Shown here piece after piece: positions 47,128 through 58,681 of a DNA stretch of 64,000 bases. The stretch covers positions 6,072,706 through 6,136,705 of the forward strand of contig CM057151.1 of NCBI GenBank assembly GCA_029962745.1. The letters run 5' to 3'. The stretch is from Echinometra lucunter. Its lineage: Eukaryota; Echinodermata; Echinoidea; Camarodonta; Echinometridae. A program made the position numbers and the translations under genes. The notes below the pieces were generated by a model. It was not told the DNA's origin, did no database searches, and was given only the letters and a program-made list of their open reading frames with translations. The stretch's first letter is position 1. Every line of letters begins with the position of its first letter.

Positions 47128-47412
47128 TTTTACATGACACCTAAAAATAGATCAAATCGCAATAAATCAATAGCGCTATACGCTAGTGCGCTGTTCGTGG
47201 TGTATGCATGCACATTGCAAACGCAAGCGTTTTACGTACGTAGTGTGCTGGGCTCTCGGCGTTCGTGCAATGGAGCAAATCGTATGGATCCAAGATTGCA
47301 CGGTAAATGGAGCCACAATGGCACGAATGATGACGTCATAGTGCAATGGGACAAATGATCAATATCAAACAACCAATCAAATGACAGGGATCTATTCAGG
47401 TGTCATATAAAA
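47128..47412. mobile_element. Small inverted-repeat element (TATATGACACCT termini)
   Basis: The left end TTTTACATGACACCT and the right end AGGTGTCATATAAAA are inverted complements, followed by AATAGATC-like subterminal matches. The CpG-containing interior includes GATGACGTCATAGTG (a CRE-like palindrome) and no ORF. It adjoins the palindrome at 46966-47119, and the two may be one compound element. Confidence 0.6.
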
Positions 47413-47439
47413 TGTGATGATAATGATAACAATAATCAC

Positions 47440-47580
47440 AATGATGATGATGGTGGTGATGATGATGATGATAATAAGAATAAGAATAATGATAATACTA
47501 TTATTACCGCTACTACTAATGATAATAATAAATATCAGTGATTAATAATAATAATAATAATAATAACAATAATAATAATA
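47440..47580. repeat. GAT/AAT trinucleotide-rich tract
   Basis: Degenerate (GAT)n passing into (AAT)n. Similar tracts lie at 47705-47750, 48810-48905 and 49415-49465 and separate the duplicated blocks of this region. Confidence 0.85.
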
Positions 47581-47713
47581 TTGGCAACTTAAGGGGAAGT
47601 TGTCCAAAACTATAGCTTAAAGGGGCCAGAAACTGGGAAATCATGGGGAAAATGAATTTGCAAAAGGCTTGTTTACTTGTACATTATAACCTGTCTTAAT
47701 TAAGTGATTAATG

Positions 47714-47749
<36 letters not shown>

Positions 47750-47868
47750 TTGGCAACTTAAGGGGAAGTTGTCCAAAACTATAGCTTAAAGGGGCCAGAA
47801 ACTGGTAAATCATGGGGAAAATGAATTTGCAAAAGGCTTGTTTACTTGTACATTATAACCTGTCTGTT
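47532..47868. repeat. Tandem duplication of a ~168-bp unit
   Basis: TTGGCAACTTAAGGGGAAG and the following 110 bp, through TTACTTGTACATTATAACCT, occur at 47581-47695 and almost identically at 47750-47864. Each is preceded by GTGATTAATRATAATAAT. Near-identity implies a recent duplication. Part of the unit (TTAAAGGGGCCAGAAAC) reappears inverted near 48345, marking possible ends of an element covering about 47787-48360. Confidence 0.85.
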
Positions 47869-48366
47869 TTGCAAGCCCGTCGGACTAATGCAATAAAAAG
47901 TTCAGACCGCACAAAGTTGACTAAACTCGGTCTAGTCACATACTTCGGGTTCTCACATTTCTCAACAGTCTTAAGTCTTTAGACTCTTAATGGGTTTCAT
48001 CATGTTCACTTGAAAAAACATCCTGTATAAATGCTCCAACATTTCAAAATACAAAACATAGTTTACTTCTGGTTGGTTAGTCTAGCCATTGCTCTTCATT
48101 GCCTTTCCCCCAACACGTCGTCACCCGCGAATTACGTAACACCCCCCCCCCCCCCCCCAGGCTCTCCCAGAGAGCTGGCCATATGCTAGCTGTTTGATTG
48201 CTTTTTCATTGTGCGAAATTTGAAACAGGGCAATAAATCACAATTATTTAAAATAGTTTATCCCCTGTATTGAACTCAAGTGACCGACTGCATTCCACCT
48301 CTCTCATCCAAGATCACCCTGCTTTTCTCCATGATTTCTCGGTTTCTGGCCCCTTTAAGGGGAATA

Positions 48367-49417
48367 TCATGATGGTCATGTGGTGGTCACTCAGAAGACC
48401 CAATTACATTATTTTTTTGTTAATTTATATCATGTGGAAATAAACTAATGGTCCAAGATTTGAAATCTAAATTAGAAGATAAACTGAAAAAAAAAATCAT
48501 CATATTACTGTATATTATATGATATTATGTTAACCATATTGCCAATTCCCCTTAAAGTCCACTTTTAGATGACACATGATAATGATGTAAAATCATTTCA
48601 AGGATTTAACACCCCCCCCCCCCCCCCCATCATGGAGAAATAATGGTTCAATCCAAATATTCATGCAAGTTAGGAATCAGCATGCCGTAAATGCCGCTAT
48701 TGCACTCCTAAACAGCTGGGATCATAGCACTTATATGCAAAAGGTTAGAGGGAAGATTATTTTTCTCCCTAATGTCGGATTCCCCTTAAGTCGCAGTTAA
48801 ATTTATAATAATACATAATAATAATAATAATGATAATAATGATAATGATAATAACAATAACAATAATAATAATGATAACAATAATAATGATGATGATGAT
48901 GATAAGAACACTCTGTGACTTAGGGGCAAGTCGTCTACAACTGACTCTTGGGGGCAATTTCATGATGGTCATGTGGAGGTGACTCAGAAGACCCAATTAC
49001 TTAATTTTTCGGTTAATTAATATCATTTGGAAATAAACTAATGGTCTAAGACTTGAAATCTAAATTAGAAGATAAACTGAAAAATATTATCATCTTTACT
49101 TATTTATGATATATATATATCATATTGCCACTGAATTCCCCTTAATGTTCACTTTTAGACGATGCATGATAACGTAAAATTATTGCATCGATTTAACACC
49201 CCTTCCGCAGAGAGATAATGGTTCAATCCAAATATTTGTGTAAGTTAGGTATTTACATTCTATAGATGGTGCTATTGCACACCTAAACAGCAGGGATCAT
49301 AACTTTTCTGCCATGCAAAGCTTTATGGGGAAGATTATTATAATCCCTAACTTAATCTTCCCTGTAAGTCGCAGTTTTGAAGGACAGAATTGCCCTTAAG
49401 TCGCCGTTAAACTTGTA
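48367..49417. repeat. Two diverged direct repeats of ~450 bp
   Basis: Block A (48367-48812) and block B (48966-49417) share ATGATGGTCATGTGG, CAGAAGACCCAATTAC, ATAAACTAATGGTC, GATTTAACACCCC, GATAATGGTTCAATCCAAAT-like segments and an end with AAGTCGCAGTT. They differ by many substitutions and by a C-run (48611-48629) present only in A. No coding potential. Confidence 0.8.
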
Positions 49418-49813
49418 ATAATAATAATAATATAATTGTAATAACAATAACAATAATGATAATTATACTACTATTCTTTGTGGCAATTTTATGCAATTAC
49501 ATATCTTGCATATTATTTTTGCATCATAATGCCTTTCATCATGAATTTTCAATCAAAATAAAGTATATGATATATTGTAATACAAATTATACTTATTTTA
49601 ATTATAAAATATGTCATACAGACTTGTCAGACTGTCAGAAACATACTGTATATATAGGAATGTAATCAGTTCACTTCTTGTTATTAAGGAAAGAAAGATA
49701 TCAACAAACAAAACAATAAACAAGGGAGGGGGGGGGAAGAGGGGAGGGAGGGGAACAGATACATGTATAAAATGAAAAAAAGTATACATGTCAGCTATGT
49801 TTTAGTTTTCCCC

Positions 49814-50313
49814 NNNNNNNNNNNNNNNNNNNNNNNNNNNNNNNNNNNNNNNNNNNNNNNNNNNNNNNNNNNNNNNNNNNNNNNNNNNNNNNNNNNNNNN
49901 NNNNNNNNNNNNNNNNNNNNNNNNNNNNNNNNNNNNNNNNNNNNNNNNNNNNNNNNNNNNNNNNNNNNNNNNNNNNNNNNNNNNNNNNNNNNNNNNNNNN
50001 NNNNNNNNNNNNNNNNNNNNNNNNNNNNNNNNNNNNNNNNNNNNNNNNNNNNNNNNNNNNNNNNNNNNNNNNNNNNNNNNNNNNNNNNNNNNNNNNNNNN
50101 NNNNNNNNNNNNNNNNNNNNNNNNNNNNNNNNNNNNNNNNNNNNNNNNNNNNNNNNNNNNNNNNNNNNNNNNNNNNNNNNNNNNNNNNNNNNNNNNNNNN
50201 NNNNNNNNNNNNNNNNNNNNNNNNNNNNNNNNNNNNNNNNNNNNNNNNNNNNNNNNNNNNNNNNNNNNNNNNNNNNNNNNNNNNNNNNNNNNNNNNNNNN
50301 NNNNNNNNNNNNN
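49814..50313. other. Assembly gap (500 N)
   Basis: Exactly 500 unknown bases, a conventional placeholder length, so the true distance is unknown. It lies about 90 bp before the GEMIN2 start codon, so promoter and 5' UTR sequence may be missing. The right edge resumes in a (GAA)n run. Confidence 0.99.
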
Positions 50314-50402
50314 GAAGAAGAAGAAGAAGATTCCATATAGCATGTTGTCTGGACTTAAGACTAGCAGCAATAATGTGCAAGTGAAGTAAGGAAAATGTAG
50401 TC

Positions 50403-53400
50403 ATGGATGATCTTCTTCCCCAAGCTTTACCTGTTGGAGAACCAGGAATTGCAAGTGATCTTGATGAAGATCATGCGAGAGCACCAGCAACCGCTGAAGA
50501 ATACCTACAAAGAGTCAGGTAATTACATCAGAATGCAATGATTCTGACTTGTTGACCATTGTGTGAAGCTGAATCTGTGTGTGCCCCACGTATTGATTAT
50601 TGTGCAGCATTATCACTAATTGACTGTGCGTGCAAAGGAAATGAAGAAAGGAAGGAAGGAGGAAAGAAAAGGAGAATGAAAGAAATAAGGATAGGAAGAA
50701 AGTAAGGAATGAAGAGAGAAAGGAAAGAGAAAAAGAAAGAAGGATAGCAAATGTGAAAGTTCAACATCTGTTGAAAGAATGGAAAGGAAAGAAAGCAGGG
50801 CCAGGGAATTGCAATTTGGAAGGAAGGAAATAAAACTAAAGCCAGTGCCGCCGGGCTAGTAGCTGCATGCATGCGTGCCCGTTCCATAGGGATACATACG
50901 TACTGGCATGCAGGCGAACTGTTCTAAAGACCCCCGTTTTCACAAACATCTGTCGTTCCGAAGCCCGTTCCGAAGACCTTCCTTTTCACAATAAACCCGT
51001 TCCAAAGCCCCCGTTTTTTGTCTCACCCGCGGCACATACCTACAACTTTTGGGGTCAAGTACACTAGCTAACTTTTGTTGTTGGAAATGTGCAGATAGCA
51101 ATTCTAATTTCTATCTAAATAATTAGCATTCCTTTACTCTATTAAGTATTATGATGGAATATTGAATCCAGGCTAATCGATGCCATACATGTACAACTTA
51201 CAAGGCCTATCTTGAAAAGTCCTACAAGAAAAGGCTGGCTGTATGAATGCACATATGAAAACCTTACACATGGAAACAGGGGGCCTGTTTCTGGAAATCA
51301 ACGCCAAGTTAGTCATATATTTGTCCGCCAACTACGGAGATGACTCTAATCTTGCTAAACTGTTTCACGAAGAGCATGCTAGCTAAATATCTCGTGAATC
51401 GATGAGGAAATGTGACAACACATAGCCTTGATCACAATCACACATATATTTTGTAAACAAGAAATTATCAGAACTGCAATTATTTGAGTGACCTGGTGAG
51501 GGTAAAGCTTAGAAATAGTAGCAGGGGGTTATAGATACAAGATATTTTCAAAGAAGGCAGATTACACCAAAGAAAAACTTATAAGATTCTGTTTTTAGTA
51601 ATTAAGTTCATTGTCGTTTTGAACGTAAGATGGGTACCCCCGAGACACTAGATTTGCAAAATAAACCCTTACGTTCATGATCGGAAAAAAGGAGGCAAAT
51701 TAAATATTTATCCAGCGTCACGTCTTGACCAAAACGTTGATATGCATAATTTGGCAAATTACAAGCTAAAATATGTGTCTTAAAAAGTATTTTGTTTAAA
51801 AATCTACGATATAAATTATCTTTGAATAAATATGAGTCTGATATCTACAGACTATCCCTTTGACTATGCCTTGCCTGACGTGGCAGAATTGCGTTCTTTT
51901 GCGAGATGTTACAATCACGGGAGAAACCCCCTAGGAAACCTTTTTTGCAGATCGTTTCATATGAAGCATGAAATATAATATTTATACATGAGCAAGGATG
52001 AATTACTGATTGCAGGAACCCTTAGAAAAGATAGATTTGAATTATTTTTTTACATCTATGTAGCTTCCATTTTGGCCAGCCATAACCTACCAAATAAGTG
52101 GCATGTGATGGCGCTGCATATCAACGAAAAAAGATATGACAGGGTCAGAGGCGTCGTAAGTTCTTAGTCGGGATGTTGGCGTTGATCTTGGCTAACACGG
52201 CTTCGTGAAACACGTAGCAGACAACTAGCCAACTAGCGGCGATCTTAGCTGAGAAGTTGACTTATGACGGTTTCGTGAAACGGGCCCAGGAAATAAAGAG
52301 CAGTCATTAAAACTGTATCAATACACTTGTCTGACATCTTTTTTTTTTTTCCTGTAAATTTTTTTGCAGAAATGAAGCCAAACAAACTCCAGATGTTGTA
52401 GTAGCACATCTTGACAGGGATACTCTGAAAAGAAAGCAGACGGTTGTTGTATCTAATGTAAGTATACCAGCTATGAAATGAAAGAATCTTCCAATGTAAT
52501 GACAGAAGAGAAACTAATGGCATTGATTCTGTTAGATTTGTTGTGAAAAAACCTCTTTATATGCAATTTGTCGCTCTGGCATACTTGGACCTTGTCATAC
52601 TACATTTGTTGAACTTTTGGTAAGGCTAAATGATCAGTCTCTAGCCATAGGATTATTTTTGCACAGTTAAATGGCAAACTAAGTTGCATGGTATCTTAAA
52701 TGTCATTTTGGAAGAACATTCTACTGTATTGCAAATGGATTTTGCTGCAATATTAAAGTTGAACAGCTAACTAGTTCCTAACATGGATGCCGGGGGGGGG
52801 GGGGGGGGGGGGGGGGGGCACTCGACCCCAAAAGTGGTAGGTATGTGCCGCGGGCGAGACAAAAAACTTGGGCTTTGGAACGGGCATATTGTGAAAAGGA
52901 GGGTCTTTGGAACGGGCTTCGGAACTACAAATGTTTGTGAAAACGGGGGTCTTTGGAACGGTTCGCCTGCGTGTGAGTGCATATGTATCCCTATGGAACT
53001 GGCATATGTGCATGCAGCTGGCCCGGCGGCACGGGCGCCGGGTGCACTCGCGCAGAGGCGATGGTCGGACAGCGCTCTGCGGGCCGCTTTTCACCAAATA
53101 TGCAGCTCATTGTAGTGGATCAATGTGGCCAGAACGGCGTAACGAAAAATATGCGAAGCTTTGGAACGGATTTCTTTCTTCTTTTTTCTCAATAAGATAA
53201 AAATGCTATGCTTTGGAACGGAAATTTGAGTGTAAAAATGGGGGTCTTCTCCGCGGCACATACCCACCACGCCCAACCATTTTTACATCGTTATTTTCTG
53301 TTCAGTTTGAATGTGGCAAACAACAAGTTTTATTAGATCTTCGTCTTTTTGTTGTTGTTGCTGTCGCTTGATCCCCCTTTTAAAATTGTGAGTGTAATTT

Positions 53401-56400
53401 GGCATTTGTCTATCTTTATATTGATTTATTTCTCCCTTCCTTCATTCCCCCTACTTTCTTTCCCCTACTTTCTTTCTTGCTTGTGGTAGTCTACAGGTTT
53501 CAGCCCTGCTCCTCGAGGGTTTGCTCCTAACATCACATGGCAGCGCAGGCAAGCTGCATCCTTCTCCGAACTTCGCCAGAGGCTGGCTGGAGTCACTGCC
53601 AGGATAGCAGGAGAGAGAAAGGATAAGATGGAACTGGTATGCAGACCAAGTTCAAAGGAATTATTTAAGCTCTATGATATTGTTAATCTAATTATAACCG
53701 TAGATTGTGATGTCAGAGGAGTCAACTAAGTTTTACTGAGACTTAAAGCAATTTCCTGTTTTTCTTATATAAACACAAAACAAAACATAAGTTCCCCCTA
53801 AAACATATCCCTGTATTTTTTCGATCAGGAACCTTTGATGAAATCTGAATACAGGCTCATGAAGCTACACTTCTCAGCTACATTTCCTGGAAAATTCAGG
53901 GCAAACCCTTCAGTCACACTTCAGTGAACATGACCTATATGCAAAATTGTCATTTTTTTAAGTTCACAAGCCTTGTGCCATGACTTTGATGCAGTGATAT
54001 CGGAACATATTTTAAGTTTTCTCTGTTTGAAGGCTTGCGACATGCATTTTATTCCTTACCAAACATGCCAAATGAGTTGTGCACCAAATTTCATGCTTGA
54101 GTGAGCAAGAGGTGAAAATGACAAAAACTGCAGTTTTGACATCTTTTGCGCGGTGAATTTGATCTAATGCGGAGGAATTCATGTTTTGGAAGGGTGTTTG
54201 CAACTTTTGCAATTGATACCTATCAATTCATGGTTGAATGAACACATAATAAAAACAAAATATCACCATGTTGAAATTATCCAGTAATTATTGCCTTATT
54301 TTTGTGCACTAAAAATCTTACAACATTTTTAGCATGTTTATATGACAGGTGTACATGTATCAGTGCTCTCATGGCATTTAATTGAAAGTTCACGCTTCAG
54401 TGAGTACGTGGGACTGGAAAAGCTCTTCTTTCACCTATCAACCAAAATTCAATTGCTCAATGTGGTTAATCATCATAAGTCTTGTTGGGGAGTTCCTCTG
54501 ACTTGATTTTCATCGAAATCCCAATCTCTTACGCTTCAGTGAGCAAAAGAGACAAGAAAATTATGCAAATGAGGTGAAAGTTTAGGGCGTTGTCCCTGCT
54601 CCGTACCGCATCGGATAGTTTATATAGTGTAGGATCTTTTAAGTTAGTGACCTCAGGGAGATATGTGCCAAATTTCATGAAAAAACTCGCAGTAGATTGA
54701 ACAATAATCATCGATGAAAATAGGCCAGATTTCATTTCTTATTTCCTCTCCCATTGACACTATGTACAGTTAGGGAGCAGAATTTTAACAAAAGTGAAAG
54801 TTAGCTTATTTTCATAGATGATTATTTGTGAATTTGATTACACTGGGAATTTGAAATAAAGTGATGTGTGCAGTGTGCTGTCAAGAGAGATCCACCTTTT
54901 ACAAAAGCTTTTTGAAACAGCAGAAGTATTTTAATGGTGAATCTCAACCAGAGAGAAGCGGTCTATGCTCCCCCCAAAAAAATAATCAATTATTCAACTA
55001 CTTAATCTGTCAATCACCCATTCACGCTTTACTTCTGTATTTCGTGCAGCCAAAATACAAAGATGAGGACTCCTGGTGTCAGTTCTGTCTGGGGCGGACA
55101 TTCTTGAATAAGTTAAGAGCAAAGCAAGGGAGACCACCAGTAGATGATGAGGAAGAGGAGATATGTAGTCAGGTGACCTTAAGTACGCCTATCCCGCCAT
55201 TGGTCACTGTGATCAGTTCTCTAGACCAGGTACATGCATGGTCTTTAATGTTTAAGAATTCATGGAATGTACGCTTATTCTTCTGATTTATGTTGTTTTG
55301 CTTAACCCTATCTAGCCCGGGGGGGGGGGGGGTGCTTTTTTAGCCCCCCTCGACATTTTTCACGACATATCCGTTGTGTGAAAAGCTCACGCCGCAACGT
55401 TTCATGACTTTTTTCTTTCAAGATTCGCGCAACTTTTGAGACCAAATTCGCGACGCCCGGGTATGTGGTTCTGAAGTTACGCAACATTTTGTACGTGCAT
55501 ATCAGACCCAAAATTGTTCAAAAACGTGATTTCATGTACAAATCCAATGCAAATTCTGTTTCTAGCCCGAATTCATAAATGTATCATTAATTTTACTTTT
55601 ACTGATAAAACACAATTAATTTCATGTTGTTGATGATCGGAATAGTGTCGCCGATGATTTCTGTTGAAAAAACAATAAAAAAAAAAGTTGAAAAACAAAG
55701 AAATACATAAGAAATTTAAAAAACAATAAAATACATTAAAGAAAATTTGATACCGCCTTTTTTTTGATGTACATTTGTTAAGAATCCTAAAAAGAGTGTC
55801 TAGACCAAAATTTAGCAGTTTTGGAGTTGTATTTACAGATTTACAGCTGAATTCTTATTTTATGCATAGATTAGCATAATTAATTAATTAAAGATAAAAT
55901 AGAATAATTTCGTAAGAATTAACTATGCAATTTTGGAGATTACGTTGTGGGCAATCGCGTGATCAACAGCTGAGATCTGAGGGGGGCCAAATAACCCCCC
56001 CCCCCCCCCCCCTCAGCTATGCAATTTCAAAATAGCCCAGGCTATATAGGGTTAAGGGTTTTCAACACTTTTTGATATTTATTGAAGCACATTGATCACC
56101 TCCCATTCCACTAAGTAGACGTATATCTTCTGGAGATGTAAGATCAAAGCTCAAAGCTAAATGGGATGACAATAAACAGCTAAAGACTTTTCATACACTA
56201 AGATTTGTTTTTGTTTGTTTTTTCTTTTATGTATAATATTTTATTTCAGTAAGCCAACAAACTTTTTGATAATGGGTCCCTTATGTCAGAAGTAAGGAAT
56301 TTAGAGGATTTTTTTTTTAGCTTGGGAGTGGAGAGATATAATTTCCCATCAATTTGAATTTTGCGTATGATAAACAGTCCAGATCAATACCAGACATGCT

Positions 56401-58337
56401 GCAGGTTTATTTTACAATGTAGTATATGGGAAGGTTGGACTGGGTCAATAAATCTTGCATGTTTCAATAACTGTTACTATAAAACCTTATGCAAATATTA
56501 TCTTTTCTCATACTTTTCTTTCAGTCTCTCACATATTAGGGCACCACAATTATGCATGTAAAACACGTACCATTTTACCTCTTGTCACGTATAAAACGTC
56601 AATAATATGAGTAGTGATATTAGAAAAGGACACGTTCTTGCTGTGATATTTACTATCCTATATGATTGCTTTAATATCATTTATTCATGATTGCATGAAT
56701 ATTATTGTTTATTATACATAGTATTTTATTATTATTTATTAATTTTATTGTTTTATTATTTTTAAGGCAATGGTGCAAAAGTTGCTGGAGTACCATGTGG
56801 AATGGTTGGAACTGCTGGGTTTCTCCATAGCACAAGGATGCTGGCTGTTTGCTCTCCTAGCTTGTATTGAGAAACCTCTCCTAGCGGACTCCACAGCTAC
56901 TATACGCACACTCTCCAGGCATTGTGCAACTCTCAGAGCTGTCATGGTAAGTGGAACCCCTCCCTCTGAAAAGTCTTCTCCACCAATAAACCTTTTTCTT
57001 CTCATCACCTTCCTCTCTCCTCCCCTTCAATCTCTCTCTTCATCCTCTCCCCTCCCCTCTCTCCATCCTCTCCCCTCCCCTCTCTCCTTCCCTTCCAGTC
57101 TCGTCTTCCTCCCTCCCTTTGTCACATCTCCCCTTTTTTCTCTCCTTCCCTTTAAACTTCAAGTAAATGCACCTTAACACAAAAAAGGGGTTAAAGAGAA
57201 CATGATCAAATAAGCTTATACTTATCATAGAAACTGGTCTTGTACTTTGACCATATTTTTTGAAAATGGATCATCCAGCCTTTTTAATGATAAATCATTG
57301 TGTTTGTTTCAAGTTTGATGTTTATTTTCTTGAGTATTTTTTATGGAACCATTTATTATATTGGTTTTTGTGCAGTTGAATGTATTTGCACTAGAATTTT
57401 ACAAGATCAATCTTTCATAGTAATGTTCTGTTCCCCATACTATTTGCTTAACATAAAAAGTGTTTTATGAAATATGTGACATTCTTAAGATTTCAAAGAG
57501 AAGTTTAATTCTATTCAGACACTACAAATACAAACATGTAGGCTTTAATGCGTACAATGTTCCCATAAGTGAACAACAAAAAAGCAACAGACAGTAGTGT
57601 TGGATCAAAGGAGCACAGAGTCAAAGCAATAACTCACTGGTACTAATGATTGTAGATATCTTCTTTGTTTTTCTTACAAATTCTATAATTCTATGAAAAT
57701 CATGTAGGGCAAAATAGATCCAAAATGACTTGGTTAATTAGGTAACAGGTTACCACAAATGCAAACACTAGGTAAAATATTAATAGCAAAAATAAATTTG
57801 TGATACTGACATCAGTTTTCCTACATATTACCTACAGCACACTTTGGCTCCTACTTATGTGAAGCAGTAAACTACCCTCGAAAATTTCCCCTACTGCAAA
57901 CTCTAAAGAATTTAGCAGTTTCCAAAAATATACTGACACTCCTGCACCTTTCCCTTTTGATATCAATCATATGTTTTTGTTTTTGTCTTTATTTGAGGGG
58001 GGGGGGGGGGGGCTTTTTAAGAGAATATTATACTGAAGGAGTAATACCTTGCTTATATGTATTTACTGCCTTGTATGGGAGCAAGCCCTAGTCATAACCA
58101 CAATCGTCATGATTTAAACTAGATATATATATATTTTTTTTTTACAATAGTTAAAATGTTCTTTATGCATTTTCAACCACAAAAGATTTCCACTAAGTAC
58201 TGATGTAACAATCCCTCATATAACACATTATTATCCTACAGGAATCCAACACAGAAGAGAATCTAGTAGCACTCAATCTCCTGATCACCCTCATCGCAAG
58301 ATACTTTGATCAGACAGACTTAGCTGATAATGGATGA
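50403..58337 (+). CDS. GEMIN2: GEMIN2 (SIP1), SMN-complex subunit
   Basis: Six GT-AG exons: 50403-50518, 52370-52457, 53490-53636, 55050-55229, 56767-56946, 58242-58337. They join in frame to 268 aa (human about 280). Gemin2 binds SMN and cradles the Sm D1/D2/F/E/G pentamer during spliceosomal snRNP assembly in the cytoplasm. Motifs matching human: TAEEYLQRVR (human TPQEYLRRVQ), DVVVAHLDRDTLKRKQTV (human DVVVAQIDPKKLKRKQSV), a basic helix with LRQRLAGVTARI, DEDSWCQFCLG, STPIPPLVTVISSLDQ, GCWLFALLACIEKPLL, and a C-terminus LITLIARYFDQTDLADNG. The start has an in-frame upstream stop (50382) and purines at -3 and +4. Introns 1, 2 and 4 carry transposon copies. Confidence 0.96.
50640..50840. repeat. 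Purine-rich (GAAAG/GGAA) low-complexity tract in GEMIN2 intron 1
   Basis: The + strand is almost all A and G with GAAAGAAAGG-type words across about 120 bp. Simple sequence; no gene seen. Confidence 0.75.
50844..51061. mobile_element. Poly(G)-ended MITE, truncated copy (GEMIN2 intron 1)
   Basis: Matches the right-hand part of the element at 46013: GCATGCAGGCGAACYGTTC, CCCCGTTTTCACAAACAT, CGTTCCAAAGCCCCCG, CGCGGCACATACCTAC. It stops just before the terminal C-run. The left half is absent. Confidence 0.8.
51291..52287. mobile_element. Inverted-repeat element GGGCCYGTTTC (GEMIN2 intron 1)
   Basis: Left terminus GGGCCTGTTTC and right terminus GAAACGGGCCC are inverted complements. A 3-bp AGG occurs at both outer edges, as expected for a PIF/Harbinger-type 3-bp duplication. 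Subterminal words such as GCTAGC, TTAGCTGAGAAG and TTTCACGAA recur in inverted form. About 1 kb, no transposase frame. Confidence 0.65.
52790..53272. mobile_element. Poly(G)-ended MITE, inverted copy (GEMIN2 intron 2)
   Basis: Starts CCGGGG with a G-run of about 27, then CACTCGACCCCAAAAGTGG, and reads as the reverse complement of the copy at 46013. It keeps the GTGCCGCGGGCGAGAC block, the CTTTGGAACGG repeats, and an end with CCGCGGCACATACCCACCAC. The far terminus with its C-run is missing, so one end is truncated. Confidence 0.8.
53637..55049. other. GEMIN2 intron 3, mostly unassigned
   Basis: About 1.4 kb of AT-rich intron. A loose repeated word (CTTCAGTGARYA, and CTTGAGTGAGCAA) appears near 53919, 54098, 54396 and 54533, hinting at an old degenerate repeat. 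No ends, ORF or RNA gene could be defined. Confidence 0.4.
55302..56055. mobile_element. TTAA-flanked element with CCCTATMTAGCC ends (GEMIN2 intron 4)
   Basis: Left end TTAACCCTATCTAGCCC, right end GGGCTATATAGGGTTAA in inverted form; TTAA at both boundaries again suggests a piggyBac-type insertion. G- and C-runs sit just inside each end (55319-55333, 55997-56012). The interior is AT-rich and non-coding. It is unrelated in sequence to the 415-bp MITE apart from the termini style. Confidence 0.65.
56965..57145. repeat. Polypyrimidine tract with mirror symmetry (GEMIN2 intron 5)
   Basis: About 150 bp of almost pure C/T, including two direct copies of CTCTCCCCTCCCCTCTCTCC. Long purine-pyrimidine mirror tracts can form triplex (H-DNA) structures. 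It starts about 40 bp after the exon 5 donor. Confidence 0.8.
57146..58241. other. Remainder of GEMIN2 intron 5, nothing recognised
   Basis: AT-rich with a G-run near 57998-58012. No exon, RNA gene or transposon end seen. Confidence 0.5.
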
Positions 58338-58681
58338 ATTCTTCCCTGCAAAGTCGCTCACCGTCATGGTACTATGCATTCATGCTATTGTGGCAGCAGT
58401 TGTGCAAAGGATGCTATCAGATAGACAGATACTGATCAGTTTTCATCCAACCAGAACTGTTCTATGAAAGGGATGACCCTATAGAGATCTCATCTGTCAA
58501 TCAGTCTTGATCTCTTTTATGTGTCTACCTCAGATGACCATGCCAGGAGTACTTAGACTTGAATACATTAACATGATCATTTAGGATTGTTCATATGCTC
58601 ATTTTGCAGCCTTGTTGGATAATTCATGTTCTTCCAGCAGGTTCATAGAAAATTTGGGACTTATTGTTAGCTCATTTTTTT

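Noticed and set aside
49763..50404. Long open frames across the N stretch
   Set aside because: Artefacts of the 500-base gap; they contain almost no real sequence.
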